DNA from: Acidimicrobiales bacterium
GTDB taxonomy: Bacteria; Actinomycetota; Acidimicrobiia; Acidimicrobiales; VFJN01
Direction: 5' to 3'
NCBI GenBank assembly: GCA_030681555.1
Contig: JAUXRW010000045.1
Span: 1-46,383 of the forward strand
DNA length: 46,383 nt
Part shown: positions 8,568 through 16,669 of the stretch, piece by piece
Layout: the number at the start of each line of letters is the position of its first letter
How positions within the stretch are numbered: the first letter of the stretch is position 1
Made by a program: the position numbers and the translations under genes
The notes under the pieces: model-generated
The model's input: the letters and a program-made list of their open reading frames with translations, nothing else
Databases searched by the model: none
What the model was told of the DNA's origin: nothing

Positions 8568-9005
8568 TCAGAACCCGATCGTCTTGACCGCTTCGTTGAG
8601 CTCCTGGTCGTGGGCGTCGGACATCGACGCCCAGGTGGCGGCGTCCCAGATCTCGGCCCGCTTCATGCGGCCGGTGATGACCACCTCGGCGCCGAGGTCG
8701 GCGTACTGGCGGAGGCGGCTGGGGATGACGATCCGACCTTGCTGGTCGGGGACGATCTCGTGGGCATCGGCGATGAAGGCGCGCAAGGCGCCAGTGGTCA
8801 CGCGTCCGGCGTCGGCCTCCGCCTCCATCTGGTCGGCAGCGACGTCGAACCCCTCGATGGTCCAGAGGCCCAGGCAACCGTCCAGCTTGGCCAGCATCCC
8901 GCTCTCACCGAGCTGGGCGCGGATCTTCGACGGCAGGACCATGCGGCCCTTGTCGTCGAGCCCGTGCTCGTAGGTCCCGACGAAGCGGGTCCGCTGCTCT
9001 GCCAT
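8568..9005 (-). CDS. mraZ: MraZ, DNA-binding regulator of the division/wall cluster
   Basis: 145-residue protein with two SpoVT/AbrB-like swapped-hairpin halves. The first half has GTYEHGLDDKGRMVLPSKIR and the second VPDQQGRIVIPSRLRQYA. In E. coli and mollicutes MraZ forms a ring and binds short repeats upstream of its own gene. Start chosen at ATG 9003-9005 because MAEQRTRFVGTYEHG matches the family N-terminus, with a weak CGAGG ribosome site; the frame is open further upstream. It is the first gene of the operon, and a matching repeat operator lies about 80 bp upstream. Confidence 0.95.
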   Translation of the reverse strand: MAEQRTRFVGTYEHGLDDKGRMVLPSKIRAQLGESGMLAKLDGCLGLWTIEGFDVAADQMEAEADAGRVTTGALRAFIADAHEIVPDQQGRIVIPSRLRQYADLGAEVVITGRMKRAEIWDAATWASMSDAHDQELNEAVKTIGF

Positions 9006-9082
9006 GGATCGCTGCCTCGTGTGCCATCTGACGGAGCGGTTGCTCCCTGAGGTGCCCGAGCGGTCGCCCCAGGACCCCTCCT

Positions 9083-9112
9083 GGGTGCCGCTGCGTGCCA
9101 CCGTATGCCACT
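9083..9112 (-). promoter_or_regulatory. MraZ box: three 10-bp direct repeats
   Basis: On the minus strand three consecutive 10-mers read AGTGGCATAC, GGTGGCACGC and AGCGGCACCC, sharing the core (A/G)GYGGCA in exact 10-bp register. Known MraZ operators are short G-rich repeats at the same 10-bp spacing (TGGGN in E. coli, GTG-type in mollicutes). The array covers the predicted -10 and the transcription start region of mraZ, a good position for autorepression. Confidence 0.75.
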
Positions 9113-9128
9113 ACCATTCCATGGTCAA
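9100..9128 (-). promoter_or_regulatory. Promoter of the mraZ operon
   Basis: On the minus strand TTGACC (9123-9128) is followed after exactly 17 bp by TACGGT (9100-9105), a strong primary-sigma match of the TAnnnT type. The transcript would start near 9093, leaving a leader of about 88 nt before the mraZ ATG. Confidence 0.7.
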
Positions 9129-9152
9129 CCACCAGGCCCCACCAGACACCGA

Positions 9153-9206
9153 GTCGTGCCGCCGGAGCGCCACCACGTCGCGCGCTGGGTCCACGCTCGG
9201 CACGAC
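9153..9206 (-). terminator. Possible terminator after the lipoate-ligase-like gene
   Basis: GTCGTGCCG at 9153-9161 pairs with CGGCACGAC at 9198-9206, with further pairing possible after a bulge. It lies between the stop of the gene ending at 9222 and the mraZ promoter. There is no T-tract, as is common in high-GC actinobacteria. Confidence 0.45.
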
Positions 9207-9221
9207 AGAGGGCGGGGAGGT

Positions 9222-9890
9222 CTAGGGGAGGTGGCGGACGAAGGAGACAGCCAGCGCCTCGAGGTCCATGGGAACGCCGGCGGCCCGGGAGGCGAGGTCC
9301 TGCTCGGCGGCGGACCGCTCGTCGGGCGTCAGCGAGAGCAGCGCTACGAGCGGCGCCGGCTCCCAGGCGGCCAGCGCGGCGCACTGGAAGCGCGTCGCCT
9401 CGCGTGTCCGCCGCTGCGAGATTCCGATCAGCTTCGCGCCGGCCGGGTCGGTCACCTCACCCGTGCCCAGCCCCCCGAAGCAGACGACGCGCGACCACGG
9501 CGTGGTTACCAGCCCGCCGCGGTGCACCTGGGCCGGGACTCCGTGGGAGGCGAGGGTGGCGACCCACGCATCTCCCAGCCAGAGGAACGCCCGCCCGACG
9601 TCGGCCTCCCACAACGGGTCGCCGGCGGGGACGACGACGTCCACCCAGAGCAGCCGGCCCGGCTCCACGAGCACCGCCCCTCCCCCGCTGCGCCGGCGCA
9701 CGACAGCGACACCAGCGCGGGCGCACGCGTCGCCATCGGCCGCCGCCGGCGGTTGGGCGCTCCCGAGGACGAGTGCGGCCTCGGTCGGCCGGGCCAGCCA
9801 GATGGTGCGCACCGCAGGCACGGGCAACGCCCGGGCGTGGAACGCCCCCGGCGACCCTGCCACCTCTTCGACCACCCAACCCGACGGCAC
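9222..9890 (-). CDS. Lipoate/octanoate-protein ligase family protein
   Basis: 222-residue protein of the biotin/lipoate A/B ligase fold. The nucleotide-binding motif VRRRSGGGAVLV (about 63-75) and a GAKLIGISQRRTR segment carrying the expected catalytic lysine are present. Such enzymes attach lipoate or octanoate to lipoyl domains, or act as transferases. It is shorter than LplA and lacks the accessory C-terminal domain. No lipoylated enzyme gene adjoins it, so the substrate is unknown. The GTG start has no ribosome binding site, but TAGCGT lies 6 nt upstream, suggesting a leaderless mRNA. Confidence 0.82.
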   Translation of the reverse strand: MPSGWVVEEVAGSPGAFHARALPVPAVRTIWLARPTEAALVLGSAQPPAAADGDACARAGVAVVRRRSGGGAVLVEPGRLLWVDVVVPAGDPLWEADVGRAFLWLGDAWVATLASHGVPAQVHRGGLVTTPWSRVVCFGGLGTGEVTDPAGAKLIGISQRRTREATRFQCAALAAWEPAPLVALLSLTPDERSAAEQDLASRAAGVPMDLEALAVSFVRHLP

Positions 9891-9896
9891 GAAGCC

Positions 9897-9902
9897 ACGC
9901 TA
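9897..9902 (-). promoter_or_regulatory. Leaderless -10 (TAGCGT) of the ligase-like gene
   Basis: TAGCGT on the minus strand ends 6 nt before the GTG start at 9890, so transcription would begin at about the start codon. It falls inside a possible hairpin (GCCACG 9894-9899 with CGTGGC 9915-9920) that may end the upstream HNH transcript. Confidence 0.5.
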
Positions 9903-9923
9903 CGGCCCGGCGGCCGTGGCGGG

Positions 9924-10079
9924 TCAGCCCGGTTCCGCTGGCTCCGGCGGGTCGTCGAGGTCGGGGTCGAGCACGCCGGCCGCCGGGCTCTCGTCCTCCG
10001 GGGCGGCGCTCACCCGGTCGACGGGAACGTCGTCGTGGTCGGCCTCGGGCTCCGGACGCAGGTCGTCGTGGTCGCTCAT
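9924..10079 (-). CDS. Small acidic protein, unknown
   Basis: 51 codons starting with ATG at 10077-10079. The product is very rich in Asp, Glu and Pro and has no hydrophobic segment, Cys or recognisable domain. It lies 41 bp downstream of the HNH gene in the same direction, and a G-rich stretch precedes the ATG. It may be a disordered small protein, but it could also be a chance open frame in GC-rich DNA. Confidence 0.4.
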   Translation of the reverse strand: MSDHDDLRPEPEADHDDVPVDRVSAAPEDESPAAGVLDPDLDDPPEPAEPG

Positions 10080-10120
10080 GACCCCCGTCTTCCCGGACGC
10101 AGGGCCGGGCAGCCGCCGGA

Positions 10121-10627
10121 TCAGGCGGAGAGGCTGGCCGGGTGCAGGTAGGGCTCCCACAGCGTGGGGACCTCGCCCACCGCCACGGTGACCCAGGTGA
10201 GCTCCCGCGGTGCGGCGGGCCGGAGCCGAAGCGCCATCGAGGTCTCGGCGAGCAGCCGGTCGCGCTTGCGGACGTTGCACGGCCGACAGGCGGCGACGAC
10301 GTTGTCCCACTCGTGGCGCCCGCCGCGGCTGCGCGGGATGACGTGGTCGATGCTCTCGGCCGCGCCCCCGCAGTACTGGCAGGCGTGCCCGTCCCGGGCG
10401 AAGATCCCCCGCCGGTTGAGCGGCGCCCTCCGACGGTACGGCACCTTCACGAACTGGCGCAGCCGGACCACGGACGGGACGGCGACGGTGAGCTTCTCGG
10501 AGTGCAGCGACTCACCGGTGTCGTGGAGCAGGTCCGCCTTCTGGTCGAGGACGAGCACCACCGCCCGCCGGCTGGGCACCACGCACAGCGGCTCGTAGGT
10601 GGCGTTGAGCACGAGGGCCCGCGACAT
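10121..10627 (-). CDS. HNH endonuclease domain protein
   Basis: 168 residues. The N-terminal half begins RALVLNATYEPLCVVP, typical of a widespread actinobacterial HNH family. The C-terminal half has CQYCG, then SIDHVIPRSRGG, WDNVVAACRPCN: a Zn-binding pair of CxxC motifs around an HNH core. The biochemical role of this stand-alone family is not established; nicking or DNA-repair roles are possible. ATG start at 10625-10627 is preceded at 7 nt by TATCGT and has no ribosome binding site, which suggests a leaderless transcript. Confidence 0.88.
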   Translation of the reverse strand: MSRALVLNATYEPLCVVPSRRAVVLVLDQKADLLHDTGESLHSEKLTVAVPSVVRLRQFVKVPYRRRAPLNRRGIFARDGHACQYCGGAAESIDHVIPRSRGGRHEWDNVVAACRPCNVRKRDRLLAETSMALRLRPAAPRELTWVTVAVGEVPTLWEPYLHPASLSA

Positions 10628-10634
10628 CGCCGGA

Positions 10635-10640
10635 ACGATA
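10635..10640 (-). promoter_or_regulatory. Leaderless -10 (TATCGT) of the HNH gene
   Basis: TATCGT on the minus strand ends 7 nt before the ATG at 10627. No ribosome binding site is seen. Confidence 0.5.
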
Positions 10641-10690
10641 TCGCTGCCTCGGCGTCGGCAACGGGCGTCGTGTGCGCCGGCCTGGACGGT

Positions 10691-11560
10691 TCAGCGCACC
10701 CCGATCGGGTGCCCGACGGCGCGGAGGGCCACCGCACCCGCTCCGACGAGCGGGCCGGCGTCACCGAGGAGGCCCGGCACGATACGCGCCCCGGCGGAGA
10801 AGTCGAGGCGCGCCGACCGGTCGAGCTCGGCCTGCGCCGCCTCGAAGAAGATCTGCCCGAAGCCCAGGGCGACGGATCCGGCGACCACGGCCAGCCGCAG
10901 GTCGAGCAGGTTCGCGACCGACGCCACGGCCCGGCCGACGAGCCGGCCGGCGCGGCGCCGCTCGTCGGGGTCGGCCTCGGCGGCAGGGCGCCCGGTGCGG
11001 GCGGCGATGGCGGTGCCCGACGCCTCGGCCTCGAGGCAGCCGTGGGCCCCACATGGGCAGAGGCGGCCGTCGGGCTCGACGATGAGGTGGCCGATGTGGC
11101 CGGCGTTTCCGCCGGCGCCGTCGAGCAGGCGCCCCTCCAGCACCACGCCGCCGCCGACCCCGGTCGAGACCACCATCCCGATGTAGGCGCCCACGCCCCT
11201 CGCCGCCCCACACCATCCCTCACCGAGCGCGAGGGCCTTGGCGTCGTTGTCCACGTGGACGGGGACGGCGAGCTCCTCGGCCAGGCGCGCCCGAAGCGGG
11301 AACTCCTGCCACGCTGGGATGTTCAGCGGCGAGACGGCCTCCCCACCGGCGGTCATGGGCCCCCCGCAGCCGACCCCGCAGGCCACGGCATCGCCCATGC
11401 CAACCGCCGCGACGGCCTCGAGAACGGCCCGGAAGACCTCTGCGGCATCGCCGCCCACCGGCGTGGGGCGGGCCGACCGGTCGAGCAGCGCTCCGGTCTC
11501 GTCGACCAGCCCCGCGGCGACCTTGGTGCCGCCGATGTCGATCGCGAGCACGGTCGGCAC
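10691..11560 (-). CDS. ROK-family sugar kinase (glucokinase-like)
   Basis: 289-residue kinase, probably phosphorylating glucose or an amino-sugar with ATP. The phosphate loop AIDIGGTKVAAG is at the N-terminus, DNDAKALALGE carries the catalytic Asp, and the ROK zinc motif CPCGAHGCLE is intact. No N-terminal DNA-binding domain, so it is an enzyme and not a ROK repressor. GTG start with TAGGTT 6 nt upstream (leaderless). Divergent from the moxR operon with 44 bp between the two starts. A second ROK kinase lies at 33115-34056. Confidence 0.88.
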   Translation of the reverse strand: MPTVLAIDIGGTKVAAGLVDETGALLDRSARPTPVGGDAAEVFRAVLEAVAAVGMGDAVACGVGCGGPMTAGGEAVSPLNIPAWQEFPLRARLAEELAVPVHVDNDAKALALGEGWCGAARGVGAYIGMVVSTGVGGGVVLEGRLLDGAGGNAGHIGHLIVEPDGRLCPCGAHGCLEAEASGTAIAARTGRPAAEADPDERRRAGRLVGRAVASVANLLDLRLAVVAGSVALGFGQIFFEAAQAELDRSARLDFSAGARIVPGLLGDAGPLVGAGAVALRAVGHPIGVR

Positions 11561-11566
11561 GGCCCG

Positions 11567-11598
11567 AACCTAGCGCTCGCCCGCCGAGGGCCTACCCT
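11567..11598. promoter_or_regulatory. Divergent leaderless promoters, ROK kinase / moxR
   Basis: In a 44-bp gap, TAGGTT on the minus strand (11567-11572) ends 6 nt before the ROK GTG, and TACCCT on the plus strand (11593-11598) ends 6 nt before the moxR GTG. Neither start has a ribosome binding site. The two promoters are nearly back to back. Confidence 0.55.
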
Positions 11599-11604
11599 TG
11601 CCCG

Positions 11605-12582
11605 GTGGCCACCAGGCAGCAGACCTCTCCCCGCGGCGCGACCTTCTCCGAGTACTACGCCGACGTCCTCGCCAACATGGAGCACGTCATCCAAGGCAAG
11701 CCGGAGGTCATCGAGCTCGTCCTCCTGTGCCTCGTCTCCGGCGGCCACCTCCTCATCGAGGACGTGCCGGGCGTCGGCAAGACGAGCATCGCGAAAGCGC
11801 TCGCCGCATCCATCGACGGCACCTTCGGACGGGTCCAGTTCACCCCCGACCTGCTGCCCACCGATGTCGTCGGCCTCACCATCTGGAACAGGAACCGCAA
11901 CGAGTTCGAGTTCCGGCCCGGCCCGATCTTCAGCAACATCGTCCTGGCCGACGAGATCAACCGGGCCTCCCCGAAGACGCAGTCGGCCCTCCTCGAGGCG
12001 ATGGCCGAGGCGCAGGTCACCGTCGACGGCACCACGTACCACCTGGCCGACCCGTTCATGGTCATCGCCACGCAGAACCCGATCGAGCACGAGGGCACCT
12101 ACCCGCTGCCGGAGTCGCAGCTCGACCGGTTCCTCATGCGGGTGTCGGTCGGGTACCCCTCCGCCGCCGCCGAGCTCGAGATCCTCGACTCCCACAGCGA
12201 CCACGAGCCGCTCGTCGACATCGCGCCGGTGATCTCGGCCGCGCAGGTCGAGAGCCTCGCCGCCGCGGCCCGCGGCGTGCACGTCGCACCGAGCCTCAAG
12301 GCGTATCTCGTCGAGCTGGCCAACACGTCCCGTCGGCACCCGCACCTGGCGTTGGGGATGTCACCGCGTGCCACGCTGGCGCTGCAGCGCGTCAGCCGGG
12401 CCCGGGCGGCCGCCGACGGCAGGAGCTACGTCGTCCCGGACGACCTGAAGGTGCTCGCCGACCCGGTGCTGGCCCACCGGCTCCTCGTCACGCCGGAGGC
12501 ACAGCTGCAAGGGATCACCGCCCGCGACGCGCTCACCGAGGTCCTGCGGGCCGTGCCCGTGCCGGCCGGCAAGACCAGGTAG
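11605..12582 (+). CDS. MoxR-family AAA+ ATPase
   Basis: 325-residue AAA+ chaperone-like ATPase. Walker A DVPGVGKT is at 53-60, Walker B IVLADEINR at about 112-120, then ATQNPIEHEGTYPLPESQLDRF (sensor region, typical MoxR). It is followed at once by a DUF58 protein and a membrane transglutaminase, the standard MoxR-DUF58-TgpA module, thought to assemble or activate secreted or membrane complexes. Leaderless GTG start. Confidence 0.92.
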   Translation: MATRQQTSPRGATFSEYYADVLANMEHVIQGKPEVIELVLLCLVSGGHLLIEDVPGVGKTSIAKALAASIDGTFGRVQFTPDLLPTDVVGLTIWNRNRNEFEFRPGPIFSNIVLADEINRASPKTQSALLEAMAEAQVTVDGTTYHLADPFMVIATQNPIEHEGTYPLPESQLDRFLMRVSVGYPSAAAELEILDSHSDHEPLVDIAPVISAAQVESLAAAARGVHVAPSLKAYLVELANTSRRHPHLALGMSPRATLALQRVSRARAAADGRSYVVPDDLKVLADPVLAHRLLVTPEAQLQGITARDALTEVLRAVPVPAGKTR

Positions 12583-12586
12583 CCGC

Positions 12587-13792
12587 GTGCTCACCCGGCA
12601 GGGGTGGCTCGTCGGCGCCGGGGCCTGCATCCTCCTGGTCGGGGGGCGCGTCCTCGGGCTGCTCGAGCTGTTCGCGCTCGGCCTCGTCGCCGGCGCGCTC
12701 CTGATCGGCTCCACCGTGCTGGTGCACGCGGCGCGCCTCGAGCTCGAGGTCGGGCGGGTGCTGCACCCCAGTCGCGTTCACGTCGGCACGCCGAGCCGCG
12801 TGGAGCTGGCCGTGCGCAACCTGCGGAAGAGCACCACCCCGGTGCTCCGCCTGGTGGATCCCGTGTCGGGCACGCGCGGGGCCGACCTGCTCCTGGCGCC
12901 GTTGGGAAAGGCCCAGCGCACCGTGGCGGCCTACCGGCTCCCGACGGATCGGCGGGGCATCGTCCAGGTGGGACCTCTCGAGATCGTGGTCGGCGACCCG
13001 TTCGGGCTGGCCACCGTGGCCACCGTTGCGGCGCCGCGCGTGCAGCTGACCGTGCTCCCCCACGTCGACGACATCGCGCCGCTCCCGTACACGACCGGCC
13101 AGGACCCCCAGGCCGGCGTCCGCCAGCTGAACTCGCTCGGACGGACGGGCGAGGAGTTCTACGCGCTCCGGCCCTACGCGGTCGGCGACGACCTCCGCCG
13201 CATCCACTGGCCCACCTCGGCCCGGCAGGACGAGCTGCTCGTCCGCCAGAACGAGCTGCCCTGGCAGGGCCGCACCACCGTGCTCCTCGACGTGCGGACC
13301 GCTGCCCACGACGGCGAGTCGCTCGAGCTGGCCGTGTCGGCGGCCGCCAGCATCGTGACGGCGACGGCTCGCCGCCAGGACCTCGTGCGCCTCATCACGA
13401 CGGCCGGGTCCGACTCGGACTTCGCGCCCGGCACCGACCACGTGCAGGCGATCATGGAGCACCTGGCCGTCGTCGACACCTCCGGCGACGCGAACCTCCG
13501 TCGCACGCTCGAGCAGCTCAACCGGCGTTCCACGGGTGGGGCGCTCATCGTCGTGGTCGCCGACGTGCCCGCCGAGGACGTGCGGGCCGTGTCCGCCCTC
13601 CGCACCCGCTACGGCTCGGTGACCGTGGTGCAGATCGAGCGCTCGGCCTGGGACCCAAAGGTGCCCGTCGGCCCACCCGAGAGCGGCGCGGTCCTGCGCG
13701 TCACCCGCGAGCAACCGTTCGCCACCACCTGGAACCGCTTCGCCCGTTCGGCGACGGGTCGTCCTGGCGCGCTGGCGGCGGGCCGTCGATGA
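12587..13792 (+). CDS. DUF58 membrane-anchored protein
   Basis: 401 residues. Two hydrophobic helices lie in the first about 50 residues, followed by a large cytoplasmic part. The DUF58 signature is present: REF-type region LRPYAVGDDLRRIHWPTSAR followed by DELLVRQNE, and a vWA-like segment after it. Starts with GTG 4 bp after the moxR stop, and its stop overlaps the next gene's ATG. Function is inferred from the conserved MoxR-DUF58-transglutaminase arrangement; the biochemical role is unknown. Confidence 0.9.
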   Translation: MLTRQGWLVGAGACILLVGGRVLGLLELFALGLVAGALLIGSTVLVHAARLELEVGRVLHPSRVHVGTPSRVELAVRNLRKSTTPVLRLVDPVSGTRGADLLLAPLGKAQRTVAAYRLPTDRRGIVQVGPLEIVVGDPFGLATVATVAAPRVQLTVLPHVDDIAPLPYTTGQDPQAGVRQLNSLGRTGEEFYALRPYAVGDDLRRIHWPTSARQDELLVRQNELPWQGRTTVLLDVRTAAHDGESLELAVSAAASIVTATARRQDLVRLITTAGSDSDFAPGTDHVQAIMEHLAVVDTSGDANLRRTLEQLNRRSTGGALIVVVADVPAEDVRAVSALRTRYGSVTVVQIERSAWDPKVPVGPPESGAVLRVTREQPFATTWNRFARSATGRPGALAAGRR

Positions 13793-16173
13793 GAGACCAC
13801 CCGATACGGCGGGCGGCCGAGGCCGCGCTGGCCCTCCTCACGCTCACGGCCGTGCTCGGCATGAGCCGGCTGTTCGCCGGCACGGAGTGGCTCGGGCCGC
13901 TGGGCGCCAGCGCCGTGGCCGCCCACCTCCTCGCCCTCGTGCTGCGCCGGCGGGGCGTCTCGCTCGGGCTGTCGGCTGTGGCCATGGCCGTGGGCGCCGC
14001 CCTCGTAACGACGTGGGCCTCGTACTGGTCCACGACGACGCTCGGACTGCCCACCGGCACCACCTGGACCGCCATCGAGGACGACCTGGACGCTGCGTGG
14101 TCGCTCTACCAGGATGTCGTGGCTCCGGCGCCGGTCGAGACGGGCTTCGTCGTCGCCAGCTCCCTCGCGATCTGGGCCGTCGCCTACGTCGCCGACTGGG
14201 CCGCCTTCCGCCTGTGGGTCCCCTTCGAGGCGACGCTGCCCGCCGGCACCCTGTTCCTCTTCACGGCGCTGCTCGGTGCCGACCGCGGCCGCGGTTGGGC
14301 CGTCGGCATCTACGCCGCCGCCCTGCTCGCCTTCCTCCTGCTCCATCGGCTGGCCCGACAGGATGGCGCCAGCCACTGGGTGGCGGAGCGCCAGCGGGCC
14401 GGACGCCGTTCGTTGCTCACCGCCGGTGCCGCCCTGGGCGGCCTGGCCGTGGTGGCGGGCACGCTCATCGGGCCGTCGCTCCCGGGCGCCGACTCGCCGG
14501 GGCTGCTCGATCCCACCGACCTGAACGACGAGGACGAGCCACGGGTCACGATCAGCCCGCTGGTCGACATCCGGTCGCGGCTGGTCGACCAGTCCGACGT
14601 CGAGGTCTTCCAGGTGCGGGCGACCAACCGGTCGTACTGGCGGCTGACGTCGCTCGAGCGCTTCGACGGCCGGATCTGGTCGTCGAGCGGGAGCTACGGG
14701 AAGGCCGACGGCGACCTGCCCCGCGCCGTGGACGTCGACGTCACCACCGAGACGATCACGCAGTCCTTCAGCATCAGCGCCCTCGCCGCCATCTGGCTCC
14801 CGGCCGCCTACGAGCCGCGCGGCTTCGAGGGCGAAGACGTGGAGGTCCGCTTCGACGAGGACTCGGCCACGCTGATCGTCGACAGCTCCGTGCCGTCGAG
14901 CGACGGCCTCAGCTACCAGGTCACGTCCGAGGTGCCCCGTCTGACGCCGGACAGCCTCACCGGGACCGACGGCGAGCTGCCCGACGACATCGCGGAGGGC
15001 TTCGCCGCACTGCCCGAGGGGTTCAGCACGCGCGTCCAGGCCCTCGCCCAGGAGCTCACCGCGGGAGCCGGCACCCCGTACGAGGCGGCTCGGGCCCTCC
15101 AGGACCACCTCCGCACGTTCACCTACGACCTGACCGTGCAGCCCGGCCACAGCGGGGACGACCTCGAGCGGTTCCTCTTCGACACCCGTCGGGGCTACTG
15201 CGAGCAGTTCGCCGGAGCCTTCGCGGCGATGGCCCGGGCCGCCGGCCTGCCGTCCCGGGTCGCCGTCGGCTTCACGCCCGGTGAGCCCGACCCCGGTGAG
15301 CCCGACCCCGCCGAGCCCGACCTCTACCGGGTGCGGGGCGAAAACGCCCACGCCTGGCCCGAGGTGTTCATCGCCAGTGCGGGATGGGTCGCCTTCGAGC
15401 CGACGCCGGGGCGCGGGATGCCCGGTGCCGAGGCCTACACCGGCGTGCCCGAGTCCCAGGCCGACACCAACGACCCCAGCACCGCCACCACGCGCGCCGC
15501 CGTGCCCGCCCCCAGCGGCGAGGGGTCCGAGGGCACGGTCCCGCAGCGCGGCCCCGAGAACGACGTCGACGCCGGGGGCGCGAGCGATCCCGTCGGCGGC
15601 GACGACGGCCAGGGCCGCTCCGCCCTCGACCGGTACGTCGCCGACCCCGCGAGGACGGCGTTCCCCTGGGTGCTGGCCGTCGTCCTGCTCTACGCCCTCG
15701 GCGTGCCGGCAGCGCTCCATCTCCACCGCCGTCGCCGTCGGGCTCGCGCCACGACCGCCCAGCAGCGGATCGCACTGGCCTGGCGGGAGTCGATCGAGGC
15801 CGGCGCCCTCGTCGGCTTCGTCGAGCGGGCGAGCGACACCTACGACGAACGGGCCTCGGACCTGGTCGGACACCTCCCGGCCGCCGAGGGCTCGGCGACG
15901 ACACTGGTACGGGCGCTCGAGGCGTCCGACTACTCGGCCGAGGGGGCGGGCGACAGCGAAGCCGAGGCAGCCACGACATCGGCTGCGGAGATCGGCGACC
16001 TGGCCGTCCAGCAGGCCTCGCGTGGTGCGATCCTCCGGCGCTGGTTCGACCCCCGCCCGCCGCTGCAGGCCTGGCGGCGGGAGCGGCGGTCGGCCCACCG
16101 CCACATCACGATGGTCCCCACGGGCGAGCGGGACGTGGCTCGGGACCTGGTGGCCGCGGGCGACCGGGACTGA
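13789..16173 (+). CDS. TgpA-like membrane transglutaminase
   Basis: 794 residues. An N-terminal membrane block of about six helices (residues about 10-225) is followed by an extracytoplasmic transglutaminase-core region. Catalytic Cys471 (GYCEQF) and His521 (ENAHAWPEVF) are in place. The third residue of the triad is Glu537 (WVAFEPTPG) where Asp is classical. A short GEPDP tandem (nt 15279-15313) is inserted between Cys and His. After an acidic linker there is one more membrane helix (about 622-645) and a cytoplasmic tail. ATG start overlaps the DUF58 stop (ATGA). Likely acts on proteins or peptides outside the membrane. Confidence 0.88.
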   Translation: MRDHPIRRAAEAALALLTLTAVLGMSRLFAGTEWLGPLGASAVAAHLLALVLRRRGVSLGLSAVAMAVGAALVTTWASYWSTTTLGLPTGTTWTAIEDDLDAAWSLYQDVVAPAPVETGFVVASSLAIWAVAYVADWAAFRLWVPFEATLPAGTLFLFTALLGADRGRGWAVGIYAAALLAFLLLHRLARQDGASHWVAERQRAGRRSLLTAGAALGGLAVVAGTLIGPSLPGADSPGLLDPTDLNDEDEPRVTISPLVDIRSRLVDQSDVEVFQVRATNRSYWRLTSLERFDGRIWSSSGSYGKADGDLPRAVDVDVTTETITQSFSISALAAIWLPAAYEPRGFEGEDVEVRFDEDSATLIVDSSVPSSDGLSYQVTSEVPRLTPDSLTGTDGELPDDIAEGFAALPEGFSTRVQALAQELTAGAGTPYEAARALQDHLRTFTYDLTVQPGHSGDDLERFLFDTRRGYCEQFAGAFAAMARAAGLPSRVAVGFTPGEPDPGEPDPAEPDLYRVRGENAHAWPEVFIASAGWVAFEPTPGRGMPGAEAYTGVPESQADTNDPSTATTRAAVPAPSGEGSEGTVPQRGPENDVDAGGASDPVGGDDGQGRSALDRYVADPARTAFPWVLAVVLLYALGVPAALHLHRRRRRARATTAQQRIALAWRESIEAGALVGFVERASDTYDERASDLVGHLPAAEGSATTLVRALEASDYSAEGAGDSEAEAATTSAAEIGDLAVQQASRGAILRRWFDPRPPLQAWRRERRSAHRHITMVPTGERDVARDLVAAGDRD

Positions 16174-16206
16174 CCCGCACCGACCCGGGCTCTCGGGAGG
16201 GGGCCG

Positions 16207-16587
16207 CTACTCGTCGTCGGCGCGCTTGAAGCGATCGCGCATGCGGCCCTTGGCACCGCCGATGGCGTCCCGCAGGCCGGAGGCCTTCATCGACCGGGCG
16301 ACGTGGTCGAGCCCGGCCTTGCCGAGCTTGCGCAGGTTCCGCTCGAAGTAGAGGGCGCAGCCGAGCATCAGGAGGAACCCGCCGAAGGCGAGCAGGTAGC
16401 TGGTCGAGAGCGTGGCGACGAGGAACACGACGCCGGCCAGGAACCCGGCGCCCGACCACTTCATCCGGCGGAGCGTGTAGCGGTAGAGGGTGGACTCGCC
16501 GACGCCGCGGGCGAACTCCGGGTCGTCTGCGTAGAACTGCTGTGCGATCTCGCTGAGGATGCGCTCTTCGTCCTCGGAAAGCGGCAC
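16207..16587 (-). CDS. DUF3040 membrane protein
   Basis: 126-residue actinobacterial protein. PLSEDEERILSEIAQQFYADDPEFA at the N-terminus is the DUF3040 signature, followed by two membrane helices (about 45-65 and 68-85) and a basic tail. I chose GTG at 16585-16587 because the family begins at that proline and an AGGGGAAGG stretch lies just upstream; a TTG 21 nt earlier is an alternative. Function unknown. Its 3' end faces the transglutaminase gene with 33 bp between stops. Confidence 0.88.
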   Translation of the reverse strand: MPLSEDEERILSEIAQQFYADDPEFARGVGESTLYRYTLRRMKWSGAGFLAGVVFLVATLSTSYLLAFGGFLLMLGCALYFERNLRKLGKAGLDHVARSMKASGLRDAIGGAKGRMRDRFKRADDE

Positions 16588-16669
16588 GGTGCCTTCCCCT
16601 CTGGCCAACGTGACGTCATCTTCCCACAGGCCTCCGCCCGCGACAACGCGTGCCCGACCCTCCGCCGGG

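Noticed and set aside
16588-16608. Earlier TTG start for the DUF3040 gene
   Set aside because: The GTG at 16587 has the better ribosome site and matches the family N-terminus.
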